A DNA stretch of 64,000 nt from Massilia agrisoli (GCF_020831365.1 NZ_JAJHPV010000012.1:124001-188000), one strand, 5' to 3'; shown: positions 40,653-54,007, numbered from the stretch's first letter. Notes: a model not told the origin generated them from the letters alone. Program-made: numbers and translations.

Positions 40653-41988
40653 TGTCCGCCCGCCTGCGCGCCGACCCGCTTGCCGACGATACCATCGCCC
40701 GCATGCTGGGCGGAGGCGAAGGGCCGCAATGGGAAACCCTGGCCATCGTCAACCGCCAGCTCGCCCAATGGCAAACCAACGCCGGGCTCGCAGGCTGGAA
40801 GGCCGGCGCAGGCGTGCCGGCGCCGGTGGCAGCGGCGCTGGAAGACTATGCCGCCGCCGCAATGAAGCTGCCCGACTGGGCCGACCCGGCGAAAATCGCG
40901 CGCGCCGAGACCCTGTTCATGGACATGAGCATGACGTCCTGCACCCTGCTGTTTTGCGCCAGCCTGCCGGAGTGCTATGTGGTTCCCGAGCTGGCAGGCG
41001 TGCTGCACGCCGCGGGTCAGCTGGAACAGCACACCGATTACCGCATCCGCGCCACCGCGGCGATGATCTTCCCGGTGATGCTGCACGGCGGCTTGCTCGG
41101 CGCGGGCGGCGGGGTTGCGCAGGCGCTGAAGGTCCGGCTGATCCACGCCACCATCCGCTACCTGATGCTGCGCGGCGACCCGGCTGGGGCCTTGCAGCAC
41201 GGCGGCGCGGTCATTCCAGCGCAGCCGCCGCAGGGCGAAGGCCTGCACCAGAAATTGTCCGCCATCGGCTGGGACGTGCCGCGCAACGGACTGCCATGCA
41301 ACCAGGAAGAGCTCGCGTACACGCTGCTCACATTCGGTTATGTGTTCCTGCGCGGCCTGCGCCGGCTCGGCATCGGCCTGCCTGACGCCGACGAGCAGGC
41401 CTACCTTCACACCTGGAATGTCCTCGGCCACCTGATCGGCATCGAGCGCGCGCTCATGGCCGACACGATGGAGCAGGCCGAAGCCATGTTCACCCGTATC
41501 CAGGCGCGCGCCGGCGCCACCTCGTTTGCCCCCGATTCGCGCCCGGCGCTGGCCGCCGCGCTGATGCAGGAGATGGAAAACGAGATTCCCTTCACGCTGC
41601 TCAAGCCCTTCCCGGTGCTGCTGACCCGTTACCTGTGCGGCCCCGGCGCGGCGCAGTCGCTCGGGCTTACGGCACGGGTATCGTGGATCTCGCGCGCCCT
41701 GTTCGCCATCTCGATGGGCGCCGTGCGCGCCATCGACGCCACCGTGCGGCTGCTGCTGCCGCAGTTCTCAATCGCGCGCCTGCTGACCCGCATCGCCGGC
41801 TACCGCTTCACCTCCAGGGTATTGATGGACCAGACACGCCCCCTCAAGCTTCCCGACGCGCTGCTCCACCAGGTTGGCCATGCGCTCGGCGCCTGGCAGG
41901 CCGACCCGAAAGCGCCGGACTGGATGAACGCCGTCGAACGGCGCATGACCGGGCGCGCCACTACGCCGGCCGCGCAAGGAACCGTCAA

Positions 41989-41995
<7 letters not shown>
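40649..41995 (+). CDS. MpaB/DUF2236 family oxygenase
   Basis: A 448-residue predicted haem-type oxygenase of the MpaB/DUF2236 family, related to latex-clearing protein Lcp, which cuts polyisoprene, and to fungal MpaB, which cuts a farnesyl side chain. The conserved helix KVRLIHATIRYLM contains His166, the most likely haem ligand, with Arg residues on both sides. Two short hydrophobic segments near residues 135-155 and 340-365 may bring it to the membrane. The ATG at 40649 overlaps the DUF422 stop; the 3' end overlaps the next gene by 7 bases. Haem content is inferred from the family. Confidence 0.8.
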
Positions 41996-45425
<3,430 letters not shown>

Positions 45426-45429
<4 letters not shown>

Positions 45430-46337
45430 CTTTTGGCGAAATGCAGAAGGTCCTGGTGGCCGACGATGACGCGATCAACCGGATGGTGCTGGGCGAGCTG
45501 CTCAAGCCCGAATACACGGTGATCCTGGCCAAGAACGGCGCCCAGACGCTCGAACGGGCGGCGCGCCACTCCCCGGACCTGATCCTGCTCGACGTGATGA
45601 TGCCGGACATGGACGGCTACGAAACGCTGCGCCGGCTGCGCGAAGACCCGCAGACCGCGCACATCGCCGTGATCTTCATTTCCGGGCTGGACCGGCCGGA
45701 GGACGAGGCCAATGGCCTGAGGATGGGCGTGGCCGACTACATCGCCAAGCCGTTCAATTCGACGGTGGTGATGGCGCGCGTGGCCCTGCACCTGCAGGTG
45801 GTGCGCCAGCGGCGCATGCTGGAGCGGCTGGCGCACGTGGACGGGCTGACCGAACTGGCCAACCGCCGCCGCTTCGACGAAGTCTACGAGGCCGAATGGC
45901 TGCGCGCCTCGCGCAGCAAGCGCCCGCTGTCGCTGGCCCTGCTCGATATCGACGGCTTCAAGCTGTACAACGACCATTACGGCCACCCTGCCGGCGACCG
46001 CGCTTTGCGGGCGGTGGCGCGCACGGCGGCCAACGGCATGCGCCGCCCGGCCGACCTGGCCGCGCGCTACGGCGGCGAGGAACTGGTGCTGCTGATGCCC
46101 GATACCGACGCGGCCCAGGCGCAGCAGGTGGTGTGCGGGATTTGCAACGAGATCGGCCAGCTGATGATCGAGCACGCGGCCTCGACAGTGGCGCCGATGC
46201 TGACAGTCAGCGTGGGCGGCGCCACCCTCGTCGACCCCGGTGCGGAAACCGCGTCCGCGATGTTCGAGGCCGCCGACGAGCACCTGTACCAGGCCAAGCA
46301 GGCCGGCCGCAACCGGATCGTGTGGCGGCAGGGGTAG
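45426..46337 (+). CDS. REC-GGDEF response regulator
   Basis: A 303-residue diguanylate cyclase. The receiver (residues about 8-125) is complete: acidic pair in VLVADDDAIN, Asp56 in LLDVMMPDMDG, Lys in IAKPFN. The GGDEF domain follows, with the active loop reading GGEEL (216-220) instead of GGEEF and the inhibitory-site motif RPAD five residues upstream. GGEEL occurs in some active cyclases, but activity is less certain. Its ATG overlaps the kinase stop (ATGA), which makes it the probable output of that phosphorelay. Last gene of the cluster. Confidence 0.93.
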
Positions 46338-46397
46338 ATGCCTTTATAATGTTTCTGAAGAAGCTGTTTTCAGACAATCTCCAGAAAGTTCCTCCCT

Positions 46398-47258
46398 TTG
46401 CTTCAATCAGACCGCGACGGCATCCTGCTGCCTTCCCTTGCGCTGCTCGGCGGCCATATCTCCGTCAATCTCGGCGCTGCGGTTGCCAAGAACCTGTTCC
46501 CGCTGATCGGCGTCGAAGGCATCACCGCTTACCGGGTCGGGGTTTCCGCCCTGCTGCTGCTGGCGATCTTCCGCCCATGGCGCTCGCCGATCACCAGGCG
46601 CGACGCTGGCAACCTGCTGATCTACGGCACCGTGCTCGGGCTGATGAACCTGTTGATCTACCGCGCCTTCGACCGCATTCCCATCGGCATCGCCGTGGCG
46701 ATTGAAGTCACCGGGCCGCTCAGCGTGGCGCTGCTGTCGTCGCGCCGCCCGCGCGATTTCCTGGCCTGCGCGCTGGCCGCTTTCGGCCTCTACCTGCTGC
46801 TGCCGTTCGACGGCGGCCCCGGCCAGCTCGATCCGGCCGGCATCGCCTATGCGTTTGGCGCCGCGCTGTGCTGGGCGCTCTACATCGTGTTTGGCAAGCG
46901 CGCCTCAGCCTTGCGCGGCGGCCAGGGCGTGGCCTGGGGCATGCTGGTTGCGTCGCTGTTTACGGTACCGCTTGGCATTGCCTACGCGGGTGTATCGCTG
47001 CTCGCACCGGCCATTGTGCTGACCGGCATCGCCATCGCGGTGCTCTCCAGCGCCATTCCTTACTCGTTGGAAGTGCTGGCTCTGCGCGGCTTGTCGCAGG
47101 GACTGTTCGGCATGCTCAGCAGCGCGGCCCCGGCCATCAGCGCGCTGGCCGGCTTTGTCATCCTTGGCGAGATCCTCAGCGCAACCCAGTGGCTTGCCAT
47201 TGCCTGCATCGTGCTGGCCTCGGCAACCAGCGCCTGGTCGGCCCGTATCAGGAAGTAA
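46398..47258 (+). CDS. EamA-family exporter, RhtA-like
   Basis: A 286-residue inner-membrane transporter with ten predicted segments in two EamA halves. GITAYRVGVSALLLLAIFR, NLLIYRAFDRIPIGIAVAIE and ALEVLALRGLSQGLFG-like stretches resemble RhtA, the threonine/homoserine exporter. The start is uncertain: I use the TTG at 46398, since a TATAAT at 46345 suggests the mRNA begins near 46357 and no ATG fits before the first membrane segment. Confidence 0.85.
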   Translation: MLQSDRDGILLPSLALLGGHISVNLGAAVAKNLFPLIGVEGITAYRVGVSALLLLAIFRPWRSPITRRDAGNLLIYGTVLGLMNLLIYRAFDRIPIGIAVAIEVTGPLSVALLSSRRPRDFLACALAAFGLYLLLPFDGGPGQLDPAGIAYAFGAALCWALYIVFGKRASALRGGQGVAWGMLVASLFTVPLGIAYAGVSLLAPAIVLTGIAIAVLSSAIPYSLEVLALRGLSQGLFGMLSSAAPAISALAGFVILGEILSATQWLAIACIVLASATSAWSARIRK

Positions 47259-47320
47259 ATCATACTGGCGGCACAAGATTGCGCTACGGCTTATGATTCC
47301 GGTTCCTGAAGAGGTTCCGT

Positions 47321-47860
47321 ATGCGTGCTGTGATGCGATTACTGCTGTTGGGCGTGCTGCTGGTGATCGCGTATGCGTTCGTCGGCCCCTACATTGACGA
47401 CGCGATCTACGCGATCCGGCTGTCGTCCATGCCCGCGCCCGCGCTTGTCGAGGTCCCCGTGCGCGGCGTCAGCCGCAAGCAGCTGCGCGACACCTGGCAA
47501 GCAGCCCGCAGCGGCGGGCGCAAGCATGAAGGCATCGACATCTTCGCGCCGCGCGGCACGCCGGTGCATGCGGCCACCGAAGGCATTGTGATGCGGGTAG
47601 GCACCAACCGGCTGGGCGGACAGGTGGTGTGGGTGCTCGGCCCGGGCGGCCAGCGCCACTACTACGCGCACCTCGACCGGTTTGCCGACCTTGCGCGCGG
47701 GGCGCGGGTCAGGCCTGGGACCGTGCTGGGCTATGTCGGCAATACCGGCAATGCTGCGGGAACGCCGCCGCACCTCCATTATGGTATCTACGGCCCGGGT
47801 GGCGCGATCAATCCCTACCCGGTGCTTCGTCCTGTGGACGAAGGGCAACTGAAAGCTTGA
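47321..47860 (+). CDS. M23 family metallopeptidase (peptidoglycan hydrolase-like)
   Basis: A 179-residue protein with an N-terminal membrane anchor (LLLLGVLLVIAYAFVG) and a LytM-type zinc domain: KHEGIDIFAPRGTPV supplies the first His and Asp, and TPPHLHYGIY the HxH pair. It should cut peptide crosslinks in murein in the periplasm, or act as an amidase activator if catalytically weak; all zinc ligands are present, so activity is plausible. It lies upstream of the leuA leader. Confidence 0.9.
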   Translation: MRAVMRLLLLGVLLVIAYAFVGPYIDDAIYAIRLSSMPAPALVEVPVRGVSRKQLRDTWQAARSGGRKHEGIDIFAPRGTPVHAATEGIVMRVGTNRLGGQVVWVLGPGGQRHYYAHLDRFADLARGARVRPGTVLGYVGNTGNAAGTPPHLHYGIYGPGGAINPYPVLRPVDEGQLKA

Positions 47861-47892
47861 CAGGAACGCCGCCATTCCTTAAAGTCAAAGCA

Positions 47893-47973
47893 ATGTCATC
47901 CCAACTGCACCTGTCGACTTCCCTGCCGCATGCCAGCGCCCTAGCGCTGGCAGCACGACTACTACGCGCTTAA
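47893..47973 (+). CDS. leucine-rich leader peptide 1 upstream of leuA
   Basis: A 26-residue ORF with seven leucine codons, three of them the rare CTA (MSSQLHLSTSLPHASALALA, then ARLLRA). Its coding region contains a perfect 9-bp hairpin with the CTA in the loop (47931-47952). It has only a weak ribosome-binding site (AAAG). The size, composition and place before leuA are those of an attenuation leader peptide. Confidence 0.55.
   Translation: MSSQLHLSTSLPHASALALAARLLRA
47931..47952 (+). promoter_or_regulatory. perfect hairpin over leucine codons
   Basis: TGCCAGCGC, loop CCTA, GCGCTGGCA: nine perfect pairs. It covers Leu codons of leader peptide 1, so ribosome position would decide whether it forms. 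A second small hairpin, CCGGC-CCT-GCCGG, follows at 47990-48002. Confidence 0.55.
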
Positions 47974-48032
47974 TTGCCGCCGTTTGCGTCCGGCCCTGCC
48001 GGTCTCTCAGTAGTTTCAGGAAAGTTGTACCG

Positions 48033-48149
48033 ATGTCTGCCACCTTCAAATCCACTCCGTCGTTTTGCTGCTCCGCCTCCTGCGCGGTTGCCGTCGTTCG
48101 CGCGCACTTCCTGCTGCTGCTAAAGCTACCGATCGGTTGCCGGGCCTAG
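48033..48149 (+). CDS. leucine-run leader peptide 2 upstream of leuA
   Basis: A 38-residue ORF with a good ribosome-binding site (AGGAAAG, eight bases before ATG). Its C-terminal part is HFLLLLKLPIGCRA, encoded CTG CTG CTG CTA AAG CTA, i.e. five leucines in six codons. The first half is Ser/Cys-rich. The stop lies inside a hairpin (48138-48170) and 85 bases before leuA. This is the stronger candidate of the two for a true leucine-sensing leader. Confidence 0.6.
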   Translation: MSATFKSTPSFCCSASCAVAVVRAHFLLLLKLPIGCRA

Positions 48150-48170
48150 CGTTACGTGGCCCGTCCGGCA
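48138..48170 (+). promoter_or_regulatory. hairpin at end of leader peptide 2
   Basis: TGCCGG (48138) pairs with CCGGCA (48165-48170), extended by GCC/GGC with a 4-base bulge. It overlaps the leader-2 stop codon and precedes the leuA ribosome-binding site. There is no T-run, so it may act on translation of leuA or pair alternatively with upstream segments. Confidence 0.4.
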
Positions 48171-48233
48171 GCCTTCGCCACCGCGCGCCGTCCCCGGCAC
48201 TTCCGTACCGCACTACCCAGGAGCCACGCAATC

Positions 48234-49922
48234 ATGTTGAGCAACCCCGCCGCCAAATACCGTCCCTTCCCTGCCGTCCAGATCAAAGACCGCACCTGGC
48301 CGTCCCACACCATCACCCGCCCGCCAATCTGGATGAGCACCGACCTGCGCGACGGCAACCAGGCGCTGATCGAGCCGATGAGCCCGGAGAAAAAGCTGCG
48401 TTTCTTTGAGATGCTGGTCAAGATCGGCCTCAAGGAAATCGAAGTCGGCTTCCCGTCGGCCTCGCAGACCGACTTCGATTTCGTGCGCATGCTGATCGAT
48501 GAAAAACGCATCCCCGACGACGTCACCATCATCGTGCTGACCCAGGCGCGCGAGGAGCTGATCCGCCGCACGGTGGACTCGGCCGCTGGCGCCAGGCGCG
48601 CTGTCGTGCACATCTACAACTCGGTGGCGCCGGTGTTCCGCCGCGTGGTGTTCAACATGTCGCGCGAGGAAATCGTGCAAATCGCGGTCAACGGCACGAA
48701 ACTGGTGAAGGAACTGGTCACAGCGCATCCGGAAACCGACTGGGGCCTTGAATATTCGCCGGAATCGTTCTCGACCACGGAACTGGACTTCTCCAAGCAG
48801 ATCGTCGACGCGGTCAGCGCGGTGTGGCAGCCGACGCCGGCCAAACCGATGATCGTCAACCTTCCCTCGACAGTGGAAGCGAGCACGCCGAACGTCTACG
48901 CCGACCAGATCGAATGGATGTGCCGCCACCTGGAGCGGCGCGAGTCGCTGGTCATCAGCGTGCACCCGCACAATGACCGCGGCACCGCCGTCGCCGCCGC
49001 CGAGCTGGCCGTAATGGCCGGCGCCGACCGGGTCGAAGGCTGCCTGTTCGGCAACGGCGAGCGCACCGGCAACGTCGACCTGGTGACCCTGGCGATGAAC
49101 CTGTACACCCAGGGCGTGCATCCGGGACTGGATTTTTCGGACATCGATTCGGTGCGCCAGCTGGTCGAGGAGTGCAATGAGCTGCCGGTGCACCCGCGCC
49201 ACCCCTACGCCGGTGAACTGGTGTACACGGCATTCTCTGGTTCGCACCAGGACGCCATCAAGAAAGGTTTCGCGCGGCAAGAGGCCGATGCGATCTGGGA
49301 AGTGCCTTACCTGCCGATCGACCCGGCCGACCTCGGCCGTAATTATGATGCGGTGATCAGGGTGAACAGCCAGTCCGGCAAGGGCGGCATCGCTTACCTG
49401 CTGGAACAGGAATACGGCCTGGAATTGCCGCGCCGCCTGCAGATCGAGTTCTCACGGGTGGTGCAGGGCCAGGCCGACGCCAGCGGCCGCGAGATCGCCG
49501 CCGCCGACATCCACGCCCTGTTCGCGCGTGAATACCTGGAGCACGAGGCGCCTTACCGCTACCTGTCGCATTCGATGACGGAAAAAAGCAGCGGCGCCGG
49601 GCGGGTCCAGGTCAGCGTGGCGGTGGTGCACGAGCAGGTGACGCGCACCCTGCCGGGAACCGGCAACGGCCCGATCGATGCGTTTGTGAATGCCCTCGGC
49701 ATCGACATCCAGCTGATGGATTACCACGAGCATGCCATCGGCTCGGGCGCGGACGCGCGGGCCGCGTGCTACGTCGAGCTGCGCGTCGCCAATGGCCCGA
49801 CCTTGTTTGGCGCCGGCATCGACAGCAACATCGTCACCGCGTCGTTCAAGGCGGTGCTGTCGGCGGTGAACCGGCAACTGGCGGCATCGGAGCAGGCCGA
49901 GCCGCCAGCCATGGCTGCGTAA
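48234..49922 (+). CDS. leuA: 2-isopropylmalate synthase
   Basis: A 562-residue enzyme, the first committed step of leucine synthesis (acetyl-CoA plus 2-oxoisovalerate). It is the long form (LeuA2 type) with the TIM barrel ([18 protein letters not shown] at the catalytic start; [18 protein letters not shown] for metal binding; [15 protein letters not shown]), and a C-terminal regulatory domain for leucine feedback ending with the [18 protein letters not shown] region. The ATG at 48234 has AGGAG ten bases upstream; the frame is open for 26 codons more. Confidence 0.95.
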   Translation: MLSNPAAKYRPFPAVQIKDRTWPSHTITRPPIWMSTDLRDGNQALIEPMSPEKKLRFFEMLVKIGLKEIEVGFPSASQTDFDFVRMLIDEKRIPDDVTIIVLTQAREELIRRTVDSAAGARRAVVHIYNSVAPVFRRVVFNMSREEIVQIAVNGTKLVKELVTAHPETDWGLEYSPESFSTTELDFSKQIVDAVSAVWQPTPAKPMIVNLPSTVEASTPNVYADQIEWMCRHLERRESLVISVHPHNDRGTAVAAAELAVMAGADRVEGCLFGNGERTGNVDLVTLAMNLYTQGVHPGLDFSDIDSVRQLVEECNELPVHPRHPYAGELVYTAFSGSHQDAIKKGFARQEADAIWEVPYLPIDPADLGRNYDAVIRVNSQSGKGGIAYLLEQEYGLELPRRLQIEFSRVVQGQADASGREIAAADIHALFAREYLEHEAPYRYLSHSMTEKSSGAGRVQVSVAVVHEQVTRTLPGTGNGPIDAFVNALGIDIQLMDYHEHAIGSGADARAACYVELRVANGPTLFGAGIDSNIVTASFKAVLSAVNRQLAASEQAEPPAMAA

Positions 49923-49928
49923 ACCGTT

Positions 49929-51056
49929 TTACTTGGTCACCGCCAGCATCGTGCGGTGGCCGGACTTGAAGGTGTATAAGGTCAGCGTGCCGTCGCGGAT
50001 GTCGCCGTGCTGGTCGAAGGCAACCGGGCCGGTGACGCCCTTGTAGCGGATCTTCGCCAGTTCCGGCAGGTACTTCGCCGGTGCGGTGGAACCTGCCTTG
50101 GTCATCGCGTCGGCAAAGGTCATCACCGCATCGTAGGCGTACGGCGCGTTGATCTGCACATCGATGCCAAAGCGCTTCTTGTAGTCGGCGCGGAACTTGT
50201 CCAGGGCCGGCTTGCCGGCCGCCTCGACGCCGCCCGCCTCGGCACAGACAACCTGGCCGTCGGCCATGGCGCCGCCCGACAGCTTGACGATCTCGTCCGA
50301 GCAGATGCCGTCGCCGCCCATCATTTTCGCGTTCAGTCCAAGCTGTTTCATCTGCCGCAGCATCGGCCCGGCCACGGCGTTCATGCCGCCGAAGAAGATG
50401 AGGTCGGGCTTGGTGGCGCGGATCTTGGTCAGGATGGCCGTGAAGTCGGTGGCCTTGTCGTGCGTGAACTCTTTCGCCACCACCGCCGCCCCGCCCTGCT
50501 GCTTCAGGCCCTTGACGAACTCGGTCGCCAGGCCCTGGCCGTAGGCGGTGCGGTCGTCGACCACGGCAATGCGGCGCGCGCCCATCTCCTTGACCGCATA
50601 GCGTCCCAATGCGCGGCCCAGCTGCATGTCATTGCTCACCACGCGGAAAGTCGTATTGAAGCCCTGCTGGGTGTACTTCGGGCTGGTGCTGGAATGCGAA
50701 ATCTGCGGAATGCCGGCCGAGTAGTAGATCTTTGACGCAGGAATGGTGGTTCCCGAGGTCTGGTGGCCGACGATGGCGTTGACTTTGGCGTCGACCAGGC
50801 GGTGCGCCACGGCGGTGGCCTGCTTCGGATCGCCGGCGTCGTCTTCCGCGACGAGCTCGAAGCGCACCTTCTTGCCGCCGATGACGGGCTTGCGCGCGTT
50901 CAGCGCTTCGATCGCCATGCGGGCGCCGTTTTCGGTGTCCTTGCCGAAGTAGGCAACCGGCCCGGTGGTGGCGCCGACGTGGGCGATTTTAACGACTTCC
51001 TGTGCCGACGCCACACTGGCGACAGACAGGGCAACAACAGTGGTGAGCTTCTTCAT
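49929..51056 (-). CDS. branched-chain amino acid ABC transporter binding protein
   Basis: A 375-residue periplasmic binding protein of the LivJ/LivK type. Signal peptide KLTTVVALSVASVASAQ, then KIAHVGATTGPVAYFGKD, GARMAIEALNA and VAEDDAGDPKQA, all typical of the family. The permease and ATPase genes are not beside it. Its start overlaps the end of an MFS transporter gene by 4 bases, an unusual partner. Its stop lies 7 bases from that of leuA, facing it. Confidence 0.9.
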   Translation of the reverse strand: MKKLTTVVALSVASVASAQEVVKIAHVGATTGPVAYFGKDTENGARMAIEALNARKPVIGGKKVRFELVAEDDAGDPKQATAVAHRLVDAKVNAIVGHQTSGTTIPASKIYYSAGIPQISHSSTSPKYTQQGFNTTFRVVSNDMQLGRALGRYAVKEMGARRIAVVDDRTAYGQGLATEFVKGLKQQGGAAVVAKEFTHDKATDFTAILTKIRATKPDLIFFGGMNAVAGPMLRQMKQLGLNAKMMGGDGICSDEIVKLSGGAMADGQVVCAEAGGVEAAGKPALDKFRADYKKRFGIDVQINAPYAYDAVMTFADAMTKAGSTAPAKYLPELAKIRYKGVTGPVAFDQHGDIRDGTLTLYTFKSGHRTMLAVTK

Positions 51057-52273
51057 TCTGTCCTCTTTAATAAATTCGTGCGTGACTGCAGCAGTTCAAG
51101 CGAAAAATACCCCAGGCTCGCGAGCGGGAAACACAGGCCGGCGACCAGCACGCCGCGCCAGCCCCAGGCCGCAAACACCCAGCCGCCCAGCGCCGAGCCG
51201 AGCGCGCCGCCGGCGAAAAACAGCGCCATGTACAGGCCGTTCAGGCGGCTGCGCACCTCGGCGCCAAGCGCAAAAATCGTCCGCTGTCCCAGTACCAGGT
51301 TGGCCGCCACGCCCATATCGAGGATGATCGAGGCCAGCGCCAGCACGCCAATGGTCAGCACCTTGCCGCCGCTAATGGCCAGCGGCAAGATAAACGCCAG
51401 CACCGCCAGCGACAGCGCGGCCGCGGTGGCCACGCGGGTATGCCCCTGGTCGGCCAGGCGGCCGGCAATCGGCGAGGCAACGGCGCCCGCCATGCCAACC
51501 AGCGCAAAAATCGCAATGCCGGTTTGCGACACCTCCAGCCCCGGTCCGGCCAGGGCCATCGGCACCGTGGTCCAGAACAGGCTGAACGCGCCGAACATGC
51601 CGGCCTGGTAGAACGCGCGGCGGCGCAAGGCAGGCGTGGCCGCCAGCAGCCGCACCATGGACCGCAGCAGCGCCAGGTAGGCGATGGGCGCGGCCGGCAT
51701 GCGCCTTGGCAGGCGCCGGCTCAGCACCAGCGCCAGGGCGGCCATCGCCAGCGCGCCCGCCACGAAAATCGCTTGCCAGGCAAAGTGGTCGGCGACCAGG
51801 CTGGCGGCCGGGCGCGCCAGCATAATGCCGATCAACAGGCCGCTCATCACCTTGCCCACGACCTGGCCGCGGGTTTCCTCGCGCGACAGGTGGGCGGCGT
51901 AGGGCACCAGTACCTGGGCGGCAACCGAGCCCAGCCCGATGCACAGCGACGCGGCCAGGAACACCGCGCCGCTGGAGGTGGCCGCGGCAGTGGCCAGGGC
52001 CAGCGCGCTGGCTGCCAGGGCCAGCACCACCAGGCGGCGGTTTTCCAGCAGGTCGCCAAGCGGAACGATGAACAGCAGGCCCAGGCAATAGCCGGCCTGG
52101 GTCAGCGTGACGATCAGGCCGGCCGCTCCCGGCGACAGGCCGGTGGCCGCACTGATCGGCCCCACCAGGGTCTGCGCGTAATATAGGTTGGCAACAATCA
52201 GCCCGCAAGCGAACGCCAGCAAACGAACCATGCCGGCAGAAATGTCCGGCTGGCCGGCAGGCGCGTCGCGCAT
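51053..52273 (-). CDS. MFS transporter
   Basis: A 406-residue major facilitator with 12 membrane segments. GLIVANLYYAQTLVGPISAA and LGDLLENRRLVVLALA (the loop 2-3 motif) resemble the YnfM/AraJ-like drug or sugar efflux group. The ATG at 52273 gives a short polar N terminus before the first helix; the open frame runs longer. The 3' end overlaps the binding-protein gene (ATGA). No substrate is evident. Confidence 0.87.
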   Translation of the reverse strand: MRDAPAGQPDISAGMVRLLAFACGLIVANLYYAQTLVGPISAATGLSPGAAGLIVTLTQAGYCLGLLFIVPLGDLLENRRLVVLALAASALALATAAATSSGAVFLAASLCIGLGSVAAQVLVPYAAHLSREETRGQVVGKVMSGLLIGIMLARPAASLVADHFAWQAIFVAGALAMAALALVLSRRLPRRMPAAPIAYLALLRSMVRLLAATPALRRRAFYQAGMFGAFSLFWTTVPMALAGPGLEVSQTGIAIFALVGMAGAVASPIAGRLADQGHTRVATAAALSLAVLAFILPLAISGGKVLTIGVLALASIILDMGVAANLVLGQRTIFALGAEVRSRLNGLYMALFFAGGALGSALGGWVFAAWGWRGVLVAGLCFPLASLGYFSLELLQSRTNLLKRTE

Positions 52274-52350
52274 GGAAACTCCGATAATGTGCAATGCAAC
52301 ATGATATCGCAACAAAAGAATGCAAGTTGAGCGCCGACGTAATCTGGCCA

Positions 52351-52370
52351 AACTGCGGTTTTCCACAGTT
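52351..52370. promoter_or_regulatory. 20-bp dyad between MFS and tctC genes
   Basis: AACTG-C-GG-TTTT-CC-A-CAGTT: 7 of 8 pairs. It sits in the divergent region about 90 bases before the tctC ATG and 78 bases before the MFS start, in a locally A/T-rich stretch, so it is a candidate operator for either gene. Confidence 0.35.
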
Positions 52371-52460
52371 GCACATGTATCTATTAGCTGGTACAACAAC
52401 CCCTGCGTCCGGCAGCGCCGAACGCCCATACTTAAAACAGAGCTTAGAGGAAGACACCCG

Positions 52461-53438
52461 ATGAAACTTACACTTTTGCGCGCGGCCGCTTGCCTGGCGT
52501 TATTCGGCAGCGCCGCACTGGCCCACGCCCAGACCTATCCGACCAAGACCATCACGATGATCGTGCCGTTCGCCGCAGGCGGACCGACCGATACGGTGGC
52601 GCGCCTGGTGGCCCAGTCGATGGGTACCAAGCTCAAGCAACAGATCATTATCGAAAACGTCGGCGGCGCCGGCGGCACCATCGGCGCGGCGCGCGTGGCC
52701 AAGGCGGCGCCGGATGGCTACACGCTGTTCCTGCACCACATCGGCCAGTCCACCGCGCCCGGCCTGTACCGCAAGCTGAGCTACAACGCGATCGACAGCT
52801 TCGAGCCGATCGGCCTGATTACCGACGTGCCGATGACCCTGGTGGCGCGCAAGGACTTCCCGGCCAAGGACATGAAAGAGTTCCTGGCCTATGTGAAGGC
52901 CAACAAGGCCAAGGTCACCTACGCCAACGCTGGCGTCGGCTCCGCCTCGCACCTGTGCGGCATGCTGTTCATGACGGCTATCGGCACCGACCTGACCACC
53001 GTTCCTTACAAGGGCACCGGCCCGGCGATGAACGACCTGCTGGGCGGCCAGGTGGACTTCATGTGCGACCAGACCACCAACACCACCAGCCAGATCAAGA
53101 GCGGCAAGATCAAGGCCTACGGCGTCACGACCAAGACGCGCCTGGCCTCCATGCCTGACCTGCCGACCCTGAACGAGTCCGGCCTGGCGGGCTTTGACGT
53201 GGCGGTGTGGCACGGCCTGTACGCGCCAAAGGGCACGCCGAAGCCGGTCATCGACGCCCTGGCCGGCGCCCTGCAGGTGGCGCTGAAAGACCCGGTCGTC
53301 AAGCAGCGTTTTGCCGACCTGGGCACCGAGCCGGTACCGGAAGCCAAGGCCCGTCCTGAAGCCCTGCGCGCGCACCTGAAGTCGGAAATCGACCGCTGGG
53401 GCGCGATCATCAACAAGGCAGGCGTGTACGCGGACTAA
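52461..53438 (+). CDS. tctC: tripartite tricarboxylate transporter binding protein (Bug family)
   Basis: A 325-residue periplasmic solute-binding protein. Signal peptide LFGSAALAHAQ, then TITMIVPFAAGGPTDTVARL and AAPDGYTLFLHH, typical of the Bug family that expanded in Burkholderiales. RBS GAGGAAG before the ATG at 52461. The membrane genes tctB and tctA follow on the same strand, so this is a full transporter. Ligand unknown; citrate or another carboxylate is likely. Confidence 0.93.
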   Translation: MKLTLLRAAACLALFGSAALAHAQTYPTKTITMIVPFAAGGPTDTVARLVAQSMGTKLKQQIIIENVGGAGGTIGAARVAKAAPDGYTLFLHHIGQSTAPGLYRKLSYNAIDSFEPIGLITDVPMTLVARKDFPAKDMKEFLAYVKANKAKVTYANAGVGSASHLCGMLFMTAIGTDLTTVPYKGTGPAMNDLLGGQVDFMCDQTTNTTSQIKSGKIKAYGVTTKTRLASMPDLPTLNESGLAGFDVAVWHGLYAPKGTPKPVIDALAGALQVALKDPVVKQRFADLGTEPVPEAKARPEALRAHLKSEIDRWGAIINKAGVYAD

Positions 53439-53535
53439 ACTGGTTTCCCGCACAAGAAACAAGCGGCCCATGGCGCCGGCCCTGTTCAAGGGGCCTGCGC
53501 CATGGGTGACTACAAAAAGCAATAAGGGGACTGCA

Positions 53536-53997
53536 GTGCCATCATTCATTCGCCATCCAAAGGACTTTTGGACCGGCATCATCTTTCTATTCTTCGGCCT
53601 TGGCGCGATCATCATCGGCCAGGATTACGAAATGGGCACCGCGGGCCGCATGGGCCCTGCCTATTTCCCGAGCGTGCTCGGCGGCCTGCTCGCCTTCGTC
53701 GGCGTCATCGCCGTGGTGCGTTCCTTCCTGCGCCCCGGTGAAGCGATCGGCAAGTTCTACATCAAGGAACTGGTCATCATCCTGTCGGCGGTGCTGCTGT
53801 TCGGCTTCCTGATGCGCGGCGCCGGCCTGGTGCCTGCGGTGCTGGTGATTGTGCTGCTGAGCGCATTTGCGAGCGCCAAGTTCCGCCTCGCCGAGGCGGC
53901 GATGCTGGCCGGCGGCCTGGCGATTTTCGCGGTGGTGGTCTTCGTCAAGCTGCTTGGCTTGCCGATGCAGGCCATCGGTCCCTGGTTTGGTGGATAA
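53536..53997 (+). CDS. tctB: tripartite tricarboxylate transporter small membrane subunit
   Basis: A 153-residue protein with four membrane segments and the start of the TctB family (FWTGIIFLFFGLGAIIIGQD, MGPAYFPSVLGG). A GTG start at 53536 behind AAGGGGA; the open frame extends 22 codons earlier without a site. It lies 10 bases before tctA. Confidence 0.9.
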   Translation: MPSFIRHPKDFWTGIIFLFFGLGAIIIGQDYEMGTAGRMGPAYFPSVLGGLLAFVGVIAVVRSFLRPGEAIGKFYIKELVIILSAVLLFGFLMRGAGLVPAVLVIVLLSAFASAKFRLAEAAMLAGGLAIFAVVVFVKLLGLPMQAIGPWFGG

Positions 53998-54007
53998 GTA
54001 GAAAAAC

